Assembly: GCF_900168125.1 (NCBI RefSeq)
Contig: NZ_FUZF01000003.1
Location: 310,001-374,000, forward strand
Length of the DNA stretch: 64,000 nucleotides
DNA from: Sphingobacterium nematocida
GTDB taxonomy: Bacteria > Bacteroidota > Bacteroidia > Sphingobacteriales > Sphingobacteriaceae
Direction of reading: 5' to 3'
A model generated the notes under the pieces. It saw only the letters and a list, made by a program, of their open reading frames with translations, made no database searches and was not told where the DNA came from. The translations under genes and the position numbers were made by a program. How positions within the stretch are numbered: the stretch's first letter is position 1; every line of letters begins with the position of its first letter. Below, piece after piece: positions 19,407 through 27,388 of this stretch.

Positions 19407-20195
19407 CTAAAATATAGTCTTCGCAATCCCGCCATCCAATGGAATGGACGCTCCTGTGAGGAACGCTGCGTACTCAGAAGCTAAAAATGCCGCTAAATAA
19501 CCATACTCGCTTGGATCTCCCAATCGATGCATGGGCACCGATGCAATACGTTGTTGACGTACCTCATCTACACCAATTCCCCTGCTTTGAGCCTGAGATT
19601 CCATCAAACTATTAAGACGATCCGTATCAAAATATCCCGTTAAGATAGAATTGACAGTAATACCCTCCGTGGCTACAGCATTCGACAAGCTCTTGCTCCA
19701 CGAAACCAAAGCTGTACGCATAGTATTTGATAGAACAAGGGCATCTTGGGGTTCTTTAACTGTCATGGATGACACATTGATAATCCGACCAAAACCCTGA
19801 CTTTTCATATAGGGCAATGCGAGTCGGCTGGTAAATACCGTATTTTGGAACAGCAAATCAAATGCTTGCTGATAGTCAGACTCGTCTTTCGACAGCACAT
19901 CTCCCGCCTGCGGACCGTTGGTATTATTCACCAAGATATCTACGTTATGATTTGAAAAATAACCTTTCAAATTATCCTTATGCTTTTCATAGTTATTAAA
20001 ATCGGTCAGCAGGACCTCATGTTGTTGCCCAAAACTTACATCCAATTCCTTTAGAACGACTTCGAGCTTATCCATTGAGCGGGCCATTAGAGTCACCTCT
20101 GCACCACATTTAGCAAGTTCTATTGCAATAGCCTTTCCAATTCCAGATGAACTCCCACCTACCAGAGCTTTTTTCCCTATTAGTTTTATTTCCAT
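19407..20195 (-). CDS. SDR-family oxidoreductase lacking the canonical YxxxK
   Basis: Rossmann-fold short-chain dehydrogenase/reductase of 262 residues. The dinucleotide-binding loop GGSSSGIG (residues 13-20), the NNTNGP segment and Ser142/Ser143 (INVSSM) are present. Where the catalytic Tyr-x-x-x-Lys should be, 13 residues after Ser143, the sequence is Ser156-Asn-Thr-Met-Arg160. This substitution is recurrent in an atypical SDR subfamily often annotated as 3-oxoacyl-ACP reductase, so it may be native, but the chemistry is uncertain. It starts 9 bp after the Nramp-UspA stop, and an AGGAG sequence overlapping that stop sits ahead of its ATG. Confidence 0.85.
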   Translation of the reverse strand: MEIKLIGKKALVGGSSSGIGKAIAIELAKCGAEVTLMARSMDKLEVVLKELDVSFGQQHEVLLTDFNNYEKHKDNLKGYFSNHNVDILVNNTNGPQAGDVLSKDESDYQQAFDLLFQNTVFTSRLALPYMKSQGFGRIINVSSMTVKEPQDALVLSNTMRTALVSWSKSLSNAVATEGITVNSILTGYFDTDRLNSLMESQAQSRGIGVDEVRQQRIASVPMHRLGDPSEYGYLAAFLASEYAAFLTGASIPLDGGIAKTIF

Positions 20196-20200
20196 AATTA

Positions 20201-20206
20201 TCTCCT
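20201..20206 (-). promoter_or_regulatory. Shine-Dalgarno-like site for the SDR gene
   Basis: On the minus strand AGGAGA lies 5-10 nt before the SDR ATG and overlaps the stop codon of the upstream Nramp-UspA gene. Such sites are rarely used in Bacteroidota, so it may be incidental or may support translational coupling. Confidence 0.4.
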
Positions 20207-22076
20207 ATTGCGCTATTAAAACCGGAATTTTAACGGCGTGACGTAATTTATTTACAGTTTCTCCAAAAATAATATCTTTAAAACCATTATGTCCATGCGA
20301 CCCGACAATTAAGAGGTCAATATCCAATTTCTCGACCAAACCTTTAATGGCTTTAACCCTATTGCTATATCCCAGTTCAAATGATGCATTAAATCCAAAT
20401 CCGCGAAGCAGCTCTACATATTTATGGATATGCTCTTTGTCCTGTACAGATTCATAATCTCCCGTATCCTCACCGGAATAATTAACCGAGGCACTTTCTA
20501 CGACATGCGTCAAGACAAAAACAACATCATCTTTGTTGAACGATAGCGCTTGGTTAATCACTGCTTCATCCGATTTGGAGAAGTCTAATGCCAAAAGTAT
20601 TCTTTTTATTTGATTTGCCCGTCCGAACTCCAGCTCTTCAAAGTCAGCATGCAAATCCAATGTCGCGGGCTTACCAACGTAAGTATAAGGATAAAAAATG
20701 GTAACCAGCAGTAAAACCAGCAACCCAAGACTGCCTGCTAACAACAAAGTAGTAATCCAAAAATTTTGATATAAAGCAATCCACCCTGAAACCTCATCAT
20801 ATACTAATTTGAAATTTAATATCGAAATGACAACAGCGACAGTCCAAGACAATACCTTTACAAAAGGAGTGATGACAAACGCTCCCATTGTTTTTTTATC
20901 GCTCACAAAGTGTATCAAGGGAATGATAGCGAATGCCAACTGCATACTTAACAAGACCTGTGAAAAAATCAACATCTGCCCGACATAGCCTTCCCCAAAA
21001 TGAAGTATCACCAAAATAGCCGGAACGATGGCCAATAATCGAGTAATAAGCCTGCGCAATAAGGGGCTAATCCGCAACCTTAAATATCCTTCCATAACGA
21101 TTTGCCCCGCCAATGTCCCAGTTACCGTAGAGCTTTGTCCCGCTAAAATTAACGCTATCGCAAATAATTTGGGAGCCCATTCCGTACCAAGCATATTTCC
21201 AAGTAAGTGGTAAGCATCTCCTAATTCGGCAACTTCATGCATTCCATTTTTGTAAAAAACAGATGCTGATAAAATCAGAATAGCAGCATTGACAAAAAAG
21301 GCCAGATTCAGCGCTACCGCACTGTCTAGAAAATTGTACTTAATAGCCTTCTTAATAGACTGAAAGTTTTTGTCTATCTTCCTGGTCTGCACTAAAGCGC
21401 TGTGCAGATAAAGATTGTGCGGCATCACCGTTGCCCCAATAATCCCAATAGCTAAATACAATCCTGCTCCACTGGGTATAGAGGGGATTAAACCTTTTGC
21501 TACCTCCCCCAAATCTGGCTTTGCTAAGAACATCTCCACCACAAAACAAGCGCCTATTAATGCAATAGTCCCTACAATAAACAATTCCAGCTTCCGCATG
21601 CCTAACTTTTGTAAATAAAGAAGTAAGAATGTATCCGCGAAACTAATCATCACTCCCCAAATAAGATCGATACCAAAAAGTAAGTTTAGTCCAATAGCCA
21701 TACCCAAAACCTCAGCCAGATCGCAGGCTGCAATCGCTATCTCCGCAAGTACGTACAAGAAAAAATTGGTTCGCTTAGGATACAGTTCTCTATTACATTG
21801 CGCTAAATCTTTTCCCCGCACGATTCCCAAGCGAGCGCAAAGACTCTGAAGTAGCAATGCAATCAAATTACTCATCAAAAGCACCCATAGTAAAGCATAG
21901 CCAAATGCACTACCACCAGCTAAGTCTGTTGCCCAATTTCCCGGATCCATATAACCAACCGATATCAAGTAAGCTGGACCGAAGAAACTGAGTAAACGTT
22001 TTATCCTTGAACGCCCCTGATAAACATTCACACTTTCATGAACGTCTTCAAGAGATTTATGATGGTTAAATGGCAT
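20205..22076 (-). CDS. Nramp-family divalent metal transporter fused to a UspA domain
   Basis: Proton-coupled Mn2+/Fe2+-type importer of the inner membrane with a C-terminal cytoplasmic universal-stress-protein domain. The Nramp part (about residues 20-470) has the metal-site motifs DPGN (SVGYMDPGNWATDL) and MPHNLYLHSAL. The last 140 residues begin IKRILLALDFSKSDEA and contain the nucleotide-loop pattern G-x2-G-x9-G (GSHGHNGFKDIIFG). The start is set at the Met at 22076 (MPFNHHKSLEDVHESV) because homologues begin a few residues before KSLE. An in-frame ATG at 22142 would add 22 poorly matching residues. It probably forms an operon with the SDR gene downstream. Confidence 0.9.
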   Translation of the reverse strand: MPFNHHKSLEDVHESVNVYQGRSRIKRLLSFFGPAYLISVGYMDPGNWATDLAGGSAFGYALLWVLLMSNLIALLLQSLCARLGIVRGKDLAQCNRELYPKRTNFFLYVLAEIAIAACDLAEVLGMAIGLNLLFGIDLIWGVMISFADTFLLLYLQKLGMRKLELFIVGTIALIGACFVVEMFLAKPDLGEVAKGLIPSIPSGAGLYLAIGIIGATVMPHNLYLHSALVQTRKIDKNFQSIKKAIKYNFLDSAVALNLAFFVNAAILILSASVFYKNGMHEVAELGDAYHLLGNMLGTEWAPKLFAIALILAGQSSTVTGTLAGQIVMEGYLRLRISPLLRRLITRLLAIVPAILVILHFGEGYVGQMLIFSQVLLSMQLAFAIIPLIHFVSDKKTMGAFVITPFVKVLSWTVAVVISILNFKLVYDEVSGWIALYQNFWITTLLLAGSLGLLVLLLVTIFYPYTYVGKPATLDLHADFEELEFGRANQIKRILLALDFSKSDEAVINQALSFNKDDVVFVLTHVVESASVNYSGEDTGDYESVQDKEHIHKYVELLRGFGFNASFELGYSNRVKAIKGLVEKLDIDLLIVGSHGHNGFKDIIFGETVNKLRHAVKIPVLIAQ

Positions 22077-22147
22077 AAAATGAGATTGCTTTAGTAACCT
22101 CAACAAAAATAGATCTATTTGTAGACAACAACGATGTAACAACAGCT

Positions 22148-22540
22148 TTATCGAGGATACCCCTCCTCATCCAGATCATCTCTAAAATCTTCTTCATCTT
22201 TAGCTAAATCCCGATCTAGCTTAGAAACTTTCAGATTTTTCTTATTGGTAATCCGCATTCCCGAGTTTTCAAGATCCTCTTGTTTTAAATCGTCTAAATC
22301 AGAATACTCCGAACCAACAAAGGGATTAGAAACATCATAGGTGGAGGCATCATTCTCCGCACCTCTACTCAATGTATCGTAATCTGCCGGATGATCCCAA
22401 TCGGGATCATTATCCTCTACATCAAAACGATAACTTCCTTTCTCTTCGTCAAAAGCCAAATCGCTTACTTCCAATTCTTCGTCCTCATTTTCTTCGGGAT
22501 CAAAATCCTCATCTGGATCGACATAATAGTTGATCAACAT
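22148..22540 (-). CDS. Highly acidic hypothetical protein
   Basis: A 130-residue protein dominated by Asp and Glu (for example DPDEDFDPEENEDEELEV and LDRDLAKDEEDFRDDLDEEG), with few hydrophobic residues. It is probably intrinsically disordered or ion-binding. No signal peptide, membrane segment or known domain is visible. It has an unusually good Shine-Dalgarno sequence (AAGGAGG, 5 nt before ATG). It is the first gene of a minus-strand set with the Nramp-UspA transporter and SDR. A metal or stress connection would be guilt by association only. I do not recognise the family. Confidence 0.7.
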   Translation of the reverse strand: MLINYYVDPDEDFDPEENEDEELEVSDLAFDEEKGSYRFDVEDNDPDWDHPADYDTLSRGAENDASTYDVSNPFVGSEYSDLDDLKQEDLENSGMRITNKKNLKVSKLDRDLAKDEEDFRDDLDEEGYPR

Positions 22541-22545
22541 GATAT

Positions 22546-22552
22546 CCTCCTT
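22546..22552 (-). promoter_or_regulatory. Strong Shine-Dalgarno sequence for the acidic protein
   Basis: AAGGAGG on the minus strand, 5 nt before the ATG at 22540. This is a full anti-SD match in a genome where most starts are preceded only by A/T-rich sequence. Confidence 0.6.
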
Positions 22553-22681
22553 TTCTTGTAGTTATTTACTGCATATCACTCCGTATAATCTATATACAAT
22601 TATGATTATAAAATAGTTTTAACACTACTGAAGAATGCGAATCCGACAGCCTACAAAATCTAACTCAAGATTTTTTAGACT

Positions 22682-22711
22682 TTGAAATACAGTCTGAATA
22701 TCTTATATTTA
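22682..22711 (+). promoter_or_regulatory. Predicted promoter for the 126-aa orphan gene
   Basis: TTG at 22682-22684, a 19-nt spacer, then TATATTTA at 22704-22711, one mismatch from TAnnTTTG. The coding start at 22741 is 29 nt downstream. Confidence 0.5.
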
Positions 22712-22740
22712 CTTAACCACTTTTATAAACACGAGCAGTT

Positions 22741-23121
22741 ATGCAGACGAAAACAGAATTTTTGATCTGGGATAAAATAGTCAATAGTGCAAAAAAGCGT
22801 TTTGATTATGATCTTTATGCCAATCGATTCAAGGGCCTAGACCCCGATATTTTTGATAAACTGGTGTTACACATTATCGTTGGTTTCGCTAGTGGCGAGT
22901 GTCACGAATCTATCTCCACAAATCTACACAATGAGCTCCAACATATTGGTTTTGAAACTAGAGATGAAATAATAGATACTATCATTCAAGACAAACATGT
23001 TGTATTCAGCTGTGAAATATATGCCGCCTATCTAACTTTTTCCATGCTTGAAGATGGAGAAAGTGAAATTGAGATTTTAGGCTATGTTACCGACCTCCTA
23101 GAAAGTCCTCGGGTGTATTAA
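22741..23121 (+). CDS. Hypothetical protein, 126 aa
   Basis: A cytoplasmic-looking protein with no signal peptide or membrane segment and predicted mostly helical. Features visible are an N-terminal KIVNSAKKRFDYDLYANRFK stretch and an acidic C-terminal half (LEDGESEIEILGYVTDLLES). I do not recognise a family. A near-consensus promoter lies upstream, and it is followed 72 bp later by a small membrane protein on the same strand. The coding call rests on reading-frame length, the upstream promoter and balanced composition. Confidence 0.65.
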   Translation: MQTKTEFLIWDKIVNSAKKRFDYDLYANRFKGLDPDIFDKLVLHIIVGFASGECHESISTNLHNELQHIGFETRDEIIDTIIQDKHVVFSCEIYAAYLTFSMLEDGESEIEILGYVTDLLESPRVY

Positions 23122-23193
23122 ACAGGAAAACACATACAGGAATAGTGGCCATTCATATATTATTGTTAATTTCGATTAACAAACAATAACATA

Positions 23194-23532
23194 ATGATCA
23201 ATTACATCTATTTCGCTGCGTTTTGGGCTTGTCAAATCATATCTAGTATCCTATTTAGATGGGGCGGAATAAATCCAAAATATCACTGGCATGCATTGAT
23301 TATTGGAAATATTATACTGCTTTCTGCAAGTTGGTTTTTAGTACAACTATTCAAAAATGTATCGCAACCGATCGTTATCGCACTGTGCTCGGGCGGTACA
23401 TTTATAACGGTACAACTAGCCATGGCTTTATATTTCAAAACCTCTATTTCTTGGATGCAGATACTGGGAATATTTGTAATCGTCGTCGGAATGGTAATGA
23501 TCACCTTTGGTGATAAGAATCAAGTGATTTAA
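23194..23532 (+). CDS. Small four-helix DMT/SMR-like membrane protein
   Basis: A 112-residue inner-membrane protein with four predicted transmembrane segments (about 2-20, 30-50, 58-78 and 84-104). Its length and hydrophobic pattern resemble EmrE-like half-transporters of the drug/metabolite superfamily (FAAFWACQIISSILFRWGG; GIFVIVVGMVMITFG). The conserved membrane Glu of true SMR multidrug exporters is not apparent in helix 1, so drug export is not claimed. Members of this kind often act as dimers. It is followed by a strong bidirectional terminator shared with carA. Confidence 0.72.
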   Translation: MINYIYFAAFWACQIISSILFRWGGINPKYHWHALIIGNIILLSASWFLVQLFKNVSQPIVIALCSGGTFITVQLAMALYFKTSISWMQILGIFVIVVGMVMITFGDKNQVI

Positions 23533-23549
23533 TAGATATACATATCAAA

Positions 23550-23579
23550 AAAAAAAGCTCAGTTACCTGAGCTTTTTTT
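23550..23579. terminator. Bidirectional terminator between the DMT-like gene and carA
   Basis: GCTCAG-TTAC-CTGAGC stem extended by A- and T-tracts on either side, located between convergent genes. Confidence 0.82.
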
Positions 23580-24680
23580 CTATCCTTTTATCATGCTGAT
23601 AAAGTCATCAAATAAGTAACGGGAATCGTGTGGACCAGGAGAAGATTCAGGGTGATATTGCACCGAAAAGGCTTTCTTTCCCTTAACACGTATACCTTCT
23701 ATCGAGTTATCATTCAAATTGACATGAGTCACTTCAATGTTTTCCGAATTTTCAATATCTTCTCTTACAACTCCGAATCCGTGATTTTGTGAAGTAATCT
23801 CACACTTATTAGCAATAATGTTTTTTACAGGGTGATTGATACCACGATGACCGTTAAACATTTTTTGCGTACGAATACCATTTGCCAAAGCCAAAATCTG
23901 GTGCCCTAAACAAATGCCGAACATAGGCTTTTCCGCCGCCAAAATCTGTTGAACAGTGGTAATCGCATAATCCATCGCAGAAGGATCACCGGGGCCATTA
24001 GAAATAAAATAACCATCCGCTCCCCAAGCTTCCATCTCTGCAAACGTAGTTTTAGCAGGAAATACTTTAGCATGTACCTGTCTCGCATCAAAATTGCGCA
24101 AGATGTTTTTCTTAATTCCCAAATCCAATACAGCTATACGGGTGCTAGCTGTCTCATCACCGTAGAAGTAAGGCTCTTTAGTCGTCACCGAAGATGATAA
24201 TTCTAACCCATCCATAGAAGGCACTTTGGCCAACGCTGCTTTTAAAGAGTCTGCATCAAGATTTTCGGACGATATAATAGCGTTCATAGCTCCTTTGTCG
24301 CGAATATGACGCACCAATGAACGCGTATCAATATCCGAAATACCAACTAAGTTCTGCTCTTCAAAATAAGACTGAATCGACTCATCAGCCATCTTACGGC
24401 TATAGTTAATATTATAATTTTTACAAACCAGTCCTGCAATCTGAATTTTATCAGACTCGGCATCATCTTCATCAATACCATAATTACCAATATGAGCATT
24501 GGTAGTCACCATAATCTGTCCAAAGTACGACGGATCGGTAAAAATTTCTTGGTATCCCGTAGTTCCGGTATTGAAACAAATTTCTCCAGTAGTTGTCCCA
24601 ATCTTTCCGGCTGCCTTACCGTGAAAAACTGTTCCATCTTCTAAAACTAAAATTGCGGGTAATTTACTGTAGCTGGTCAT
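23580..24680 (-). CDS. carA: Carbamoyl-phosphate synthase small subunit
   Basis: Glutamine amidotransferase subunit that feeds ammonia to CarB for carbamoyl phosphate, used in pyrimidine and arginine synthesis. The 366-residue protein has the CPSase small-chain N-terminal domain (about 1-140: TGEICFNTGTTGYQEIFTDPSY) and a class I amidotransferase domain. Nucleophile Cys257 lies in FGICLGHQILALANG, and the His/Glu pair in VQYHPESSPGPHD. carB is not adjacent. Length and all motifs are normal. Confidence 0.96.
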   Translation of the reverse strand: MTSYSKLPAILVLEDGTVFHGKAAGKIGTTTGEICFNTGTTGYQEIFTDPSYFGQIMVTTNAHIGNYGIDEDDAESDKIQIAGLVCKNYNINYSRKMADESIQSYFEEQNLVGISDIDTRSLVRHIRDKGAMNAIISSENLDADSLKAALAKVPSMDGLELSSSVTTKEPYFYGDETASTRIAVLDLGIKKNILRNFDARQVHAKVFPAKTTFAEMEAWGADGYFISNGPGDPSAMDYAITTVQQILAAEKPMFGICLGHQILALANGIRTQKMFNGHRGINHPVKNIIANKCEITSQNHGFGVVREDIENSENIEVTHVNLNDNSIEGIRVKGKKAFSVQYHPESSPGPHDSRYLFDDFISMIKG

Positions 24681-24787
24681 TTTTTATATTAAAAATACTA
24701 AATAATTTCAAACTTAGAATAAGGAAAATATACCTTCTTCGCTGTGTATGATATCTCCTATCGGAAATCAAAGATCAATTTTTGGAC

Positions 24788-24810
24788 ATAAAAAAAGCCC
24801 AAATGGGCTA
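24788..24810 (-). terminator. Terminator downstream of ywbE
   Basis: AGCCCA-AA-TGGGCT hairpin; read on the minus strand it is followed by a run of T. It ends the minus-strand transcript carrying the ywbE-like gene, before the carA promoter region. Confidence 0.65.
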
Positions 24811-24948
24811 TACGTATCAATTTCGTGATATTTCAATGTAAACATTGAACAAATTGTCCTTGGAAATCAAATCTGAAACATCAATTTTCACGAAGGACAA
24901 AGGTAGAAAGAAAAGTAACAAGTAAAAAATAAAAATAAAAAAATATCA

Positions 24949-25152
24949 CTAGTCTTCTTCCAAGATCTCCTGTACTCGCCCAATCTGTCCATCATCCAAC
25001 CGTACTTTAATGCCACGGTGATGAACCGGAGCCGAAGTCAATAGATCTTTCACAATACCCTCCGTCAAAATACCCGTACGTTGGTCTTTCTTTAATACGA
25101 TATTAACTAACATACCTGGTTTAATATCAGCTCTCGTTTTTCCGTTCTTCAT
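24949..25152 (-). CDS. ywbE: YwbE-family protein (DUF2196)
   Basis: A 67-residue protein matching the YwbE family along its whole length, with the typical segments GMLVNIVLKKDQRTGILTEG and HRGIKVRLDDGQIGRVQEIL. The fold is expected to be a small beta-barrel of unknown biochemical role, cytoplasmic. It lies 28 bp downstream of an outer-membrane protein gene on the same strand, so co-transcription is likely. Confidence 0.88.
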   Translation of the reverse strand: MKNGKTRADIKPGMLVNIVLKKDQRTGILTEGIVKDLLTSAPVHHRGIKVRLDDGQIGRVQEILEED

Positions 25153-25180
25153 ATATACAAAGTTAAAGATTAGAAGTCAC

Positions 25181-25738
25181 TTACTTCAACATAATTCCCA
25201 CTGAAAGGTTAAAATGCTGATGTTGAAAATCTTTCATAAAAATATTCTTGGTCAGTTGCTGATAGCCGTAACTTGCTGAAACCGTCCAGTCGGTTCTACC
25301 GGGTGTCTCATGCAGATAAAAAAAACCTCCTTTAAACAGGAAACCTTTATCATACTGTGGACTTAAGCGAGGAGCGTATCCCCCATTCACCAACATCCCT
25401 ATTTTGGCGCTAGAACCAATTTCGCCAAAAGGCAGTCTTCCATCGATAAATATTGGGAATAGATTCTGATCGTAATTATATTTCTTTTGATCATCCTGAT
25501 GCGGATCGTTCGTTTGGTAACTCCCTTTTAACCGTTCGTTGCCCAAACCAACTCCTAGATAGGCCTTGTCGTCGAAATTCTTCCCAAAGATAAAATGCAA
25601 AGAATAACCATTAAAGGCCCCTTTGTAACCCTCATTGGCAAATCCCAAATTACCCCCTCCTTGAATTAAGGTATAAAAAGACTGAGCGTTAAGCGCTGTA
25701 CAGCAAATGAAACCTAAAAAGAGAAGCAAAAGTTTTTT
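25181..25738 (-). CDS. Outer-membrane beta-barrel protein, hypothetical
   Basis: About 185 residues with a clean signal peptide (MKKLLLLFLGFICCTALNAQ|S), alternating hydrophobic beta-strands, and a C-terminal FNLSVGIMLK strand. This pattern is typical of small PorT- or OmpW-like barrels in Bacteroidota, but no specific family is assigned. The start is placed at the Met at 25738 because the upstream in-frame Met at 25756 would add six residues before the signal peptide. Function unknown. Confidence 0.7.
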   Translation of the reverse strand, partial: KKLLLLFLGFICCTALNAQSFYTLIQGGGNLGFANEGYKGAFNGYSLHFIFGKNFDDKAYLGVGLGNERLKGSYQTNDPHQDDQKKYNYDQNLFPIFIDGRLPFGEIGSSAKIGMLVNGGYAPRLSPQYDKGFLFKGGFFYLHETPGRTDWTVSASYGYQQLTKNIFMKDFQHQHFNLSVGIMLK

Positions 25739-25818
25739 CATATACATATTATGCAAATAATTATTTCAGGATCCGTCAGTTGATGAATCAGTTTTCCTTT
25801 TATCTGTTGAATAACGCT

Positions 25819-26829
25819 TTAACTGAGAATCTTAAACACCATCTCCCGCATCAACTCACCGTCACTGGTATTTGGCCCAGCGTTCAATCCCTTAGACTTT
25901 AAATCATACTCTCGCAATACCGCTAGTACATCAAATAGTTTACGACGGTTAAAGTTACGCGCCGCAGCATCGTATTCTTTTGTAAAAAACGGATGCACAC
26001 CAAGCTCCTTCGCCACCACTGCCGAGGACTTATCCGGCAAATAATGATACTTCAGTAACTTCGTAAAATATACAGCAAGAGAACCTATTACAACAACAAA
26101 AGGATTCGACTTGGGATTTGACGCAAAATAATCGACTATCTGAACAGCCTTCAAGACCTCTCGTTTGCCCAAAGCAGAATTTAACTCAAATACATTAAAA
26201 TCCTTACTAATACCGATATTTTGTTCTATATCCTGAACAGATATCTCGCGATCCTTGGGTACATTAAGTACAAGTTTCTGTACTTCATTAGCTATTTTAG
26301 ACAGGTCCGTCCCCAAGTAATCTGCCATCAAAGCAGCAGCCTGAGGATGTATCTTCTGTCCATTACGTTGCAATTCTTCCGAAATCCAAGGGGCAACTTT
26401 ATTATCGTAAAGCTTTTCTGATTCGAAGACAATACCCTTCTTCTCTATTGCCTTGTACAGTTTAGTACGTTTATCAAATTTACCATGCTTATAGGCAAAT
26501 ACCAAAATAGTAGTCGGAGTAGGCTGATCAATATACTTTGTTAAGAATGCATCATCTCCTTTCCATTTCAATCCCTGTGCCTCCTTAACAATAATCACCT
26601 GATAGTCGCTCATCATCGGATAGCGCTTAGCAGCACTTACTATCGTAGAGAAGTCCGTATCTTTACCATAAAGAATAGTTTGATCAAAGCCCTTCTGCCC
26701 TTCATTGAGAACATTATTCTCAATACTATCTGCAATTAGATCTATGTAGTATGACTCTTCGCCATGCAATAAATACAGCGGTTTAAACTTGCGTTGCTTT
26801 ATATCGCTTAAGATGGGTTGTGCACTCAT
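25819..26829 (-). CDS. holA: DNA polymerase III subunit delta
   Basis: Clamp-loader delta subunit, which opens the sliding clamp during replication. The 336-residue protein has the HolA N-terminal fold (KPLYLLHGEESYYIDLIADS), the middle region ALMADYLGTDLSKIANEVQKL, and a helical C-terminal collar domain (residues ~210-336). Length is typical. Its start lies 66 bp from repeat copy 2, which sits in the divergent region it shares with the next gene. Confidence 0.93.
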   Translation of the reverse strand: MSAQPILSDIKQRKFKPLYLLHGEESYYIDLIADSIENNVLNEGQKGFDQTILYGKDTDFSTIVSAAKRYPMMSDYQVIIVKEAQGLKWKGDDAFLTKYIDQPTPTTILVFAYKHGKFDKRTKLYKAIEKKGIVFESEKLYDNKVAPWISEELQRNGQKIHPQAAALMADYLGTDLSKIANEVQKLVLNVPKDREISVQDIEQNIGISKDFNVFELNSALGKREVLKAVQIVDYFASNPKSNPFVVVIGSLAVYFTKLLKYHYLPDKSSAVVAKELGVHPFFTKEYDAAARNFNRRKLFDVLAVLREYDLKSKGLNAGPNTSDGELMREMVFKILS

Positions 26830-26895
26830 GACCTTACGAAAATACGCATTCTACAGGAATATATATGTAGTTGTTAAAAAATGTTGCTTTTTTAA

Positions 26896-27331
26896 GAACC
26901 ATTAAAATATCTTTTGTCCTTGCCAGGACAGGGCCTTCATTTTTTGCTTGATCAAAAAACGAAGCAAAAAAATCAAGACTGTGTAGCCTATGTTCATCAC
27001 AGCACGTAAAGCAATCAAGGCGGTTTCCTAGGTCTCCCGGCTATTGGCCTACCCAAGACTGGAAATCCTTATCTATTGCAAGATGTACTGTTGTGCTACG
27101 ATAACTTTACGGCCTTTGACTCCATATGCTACAAGGTCGATCGTTCTACTTTACACTGATTGTTCGCAATTACTTATATTTTGGAAAATGTCACCTTGGC
27201 GGGTTGCCAATTGCAGGAATGGTGGTCCGTTGTTGCAAGCCGGCACAGTGACGAGTTTTTTGTGTACTTTTTTGCGGAAAAAAAGTACAGGCCAGTCACG
27301 GCCTGAGTGACAAAAGAAAACCTTCCTTAAA
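26896..27331. repeat. 436-bp dispersed repeat, copy 2
   Basis: Same orientation as copy 1 (4805-5240) and colinear without gaps; 12 differences in total. Seven are isolated transitions. The other five fall in one 5-nt patch (27223-27227 here, 5132-5136 in copy 1). This copy occupies the intergenic region between divergent holA and the HsdR-N-like gene. Its right edge ends 25 bp before a consensus promoter, so insertion left that promoter intact. Confidence 0.85.
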
Positions 27332-27355
27332 ATTACCCACTGTTTACCCTCCATT

Positions 27356-27385
27356 TTGTTATACAGCCAAAATTCCGTAAATTTG
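27356..27385 (+). promoter_or_regulatory. Consensus promoter, probably giving a leaderless transcript
   Basis: TTG at 27356-27358, a 19-nt spacer, and TAAATTTG at 27378-27385: a perfect Bacteroidota promoter. The predicted start codon begins at 27389, only 3 nt after the -7 box, where transcription should begin. Confidence 0.65.
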
Positions 27386-27388
27386 TAT

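Noticed and set aside
4805..27331. Composite transposon bounded by the two 436-bp repeats
   Set aside because: The repeats are direct, but the 22 kb between them holds core genes (parC, carA, holA) and no transposase, so mobilisation as a unit is not supported.
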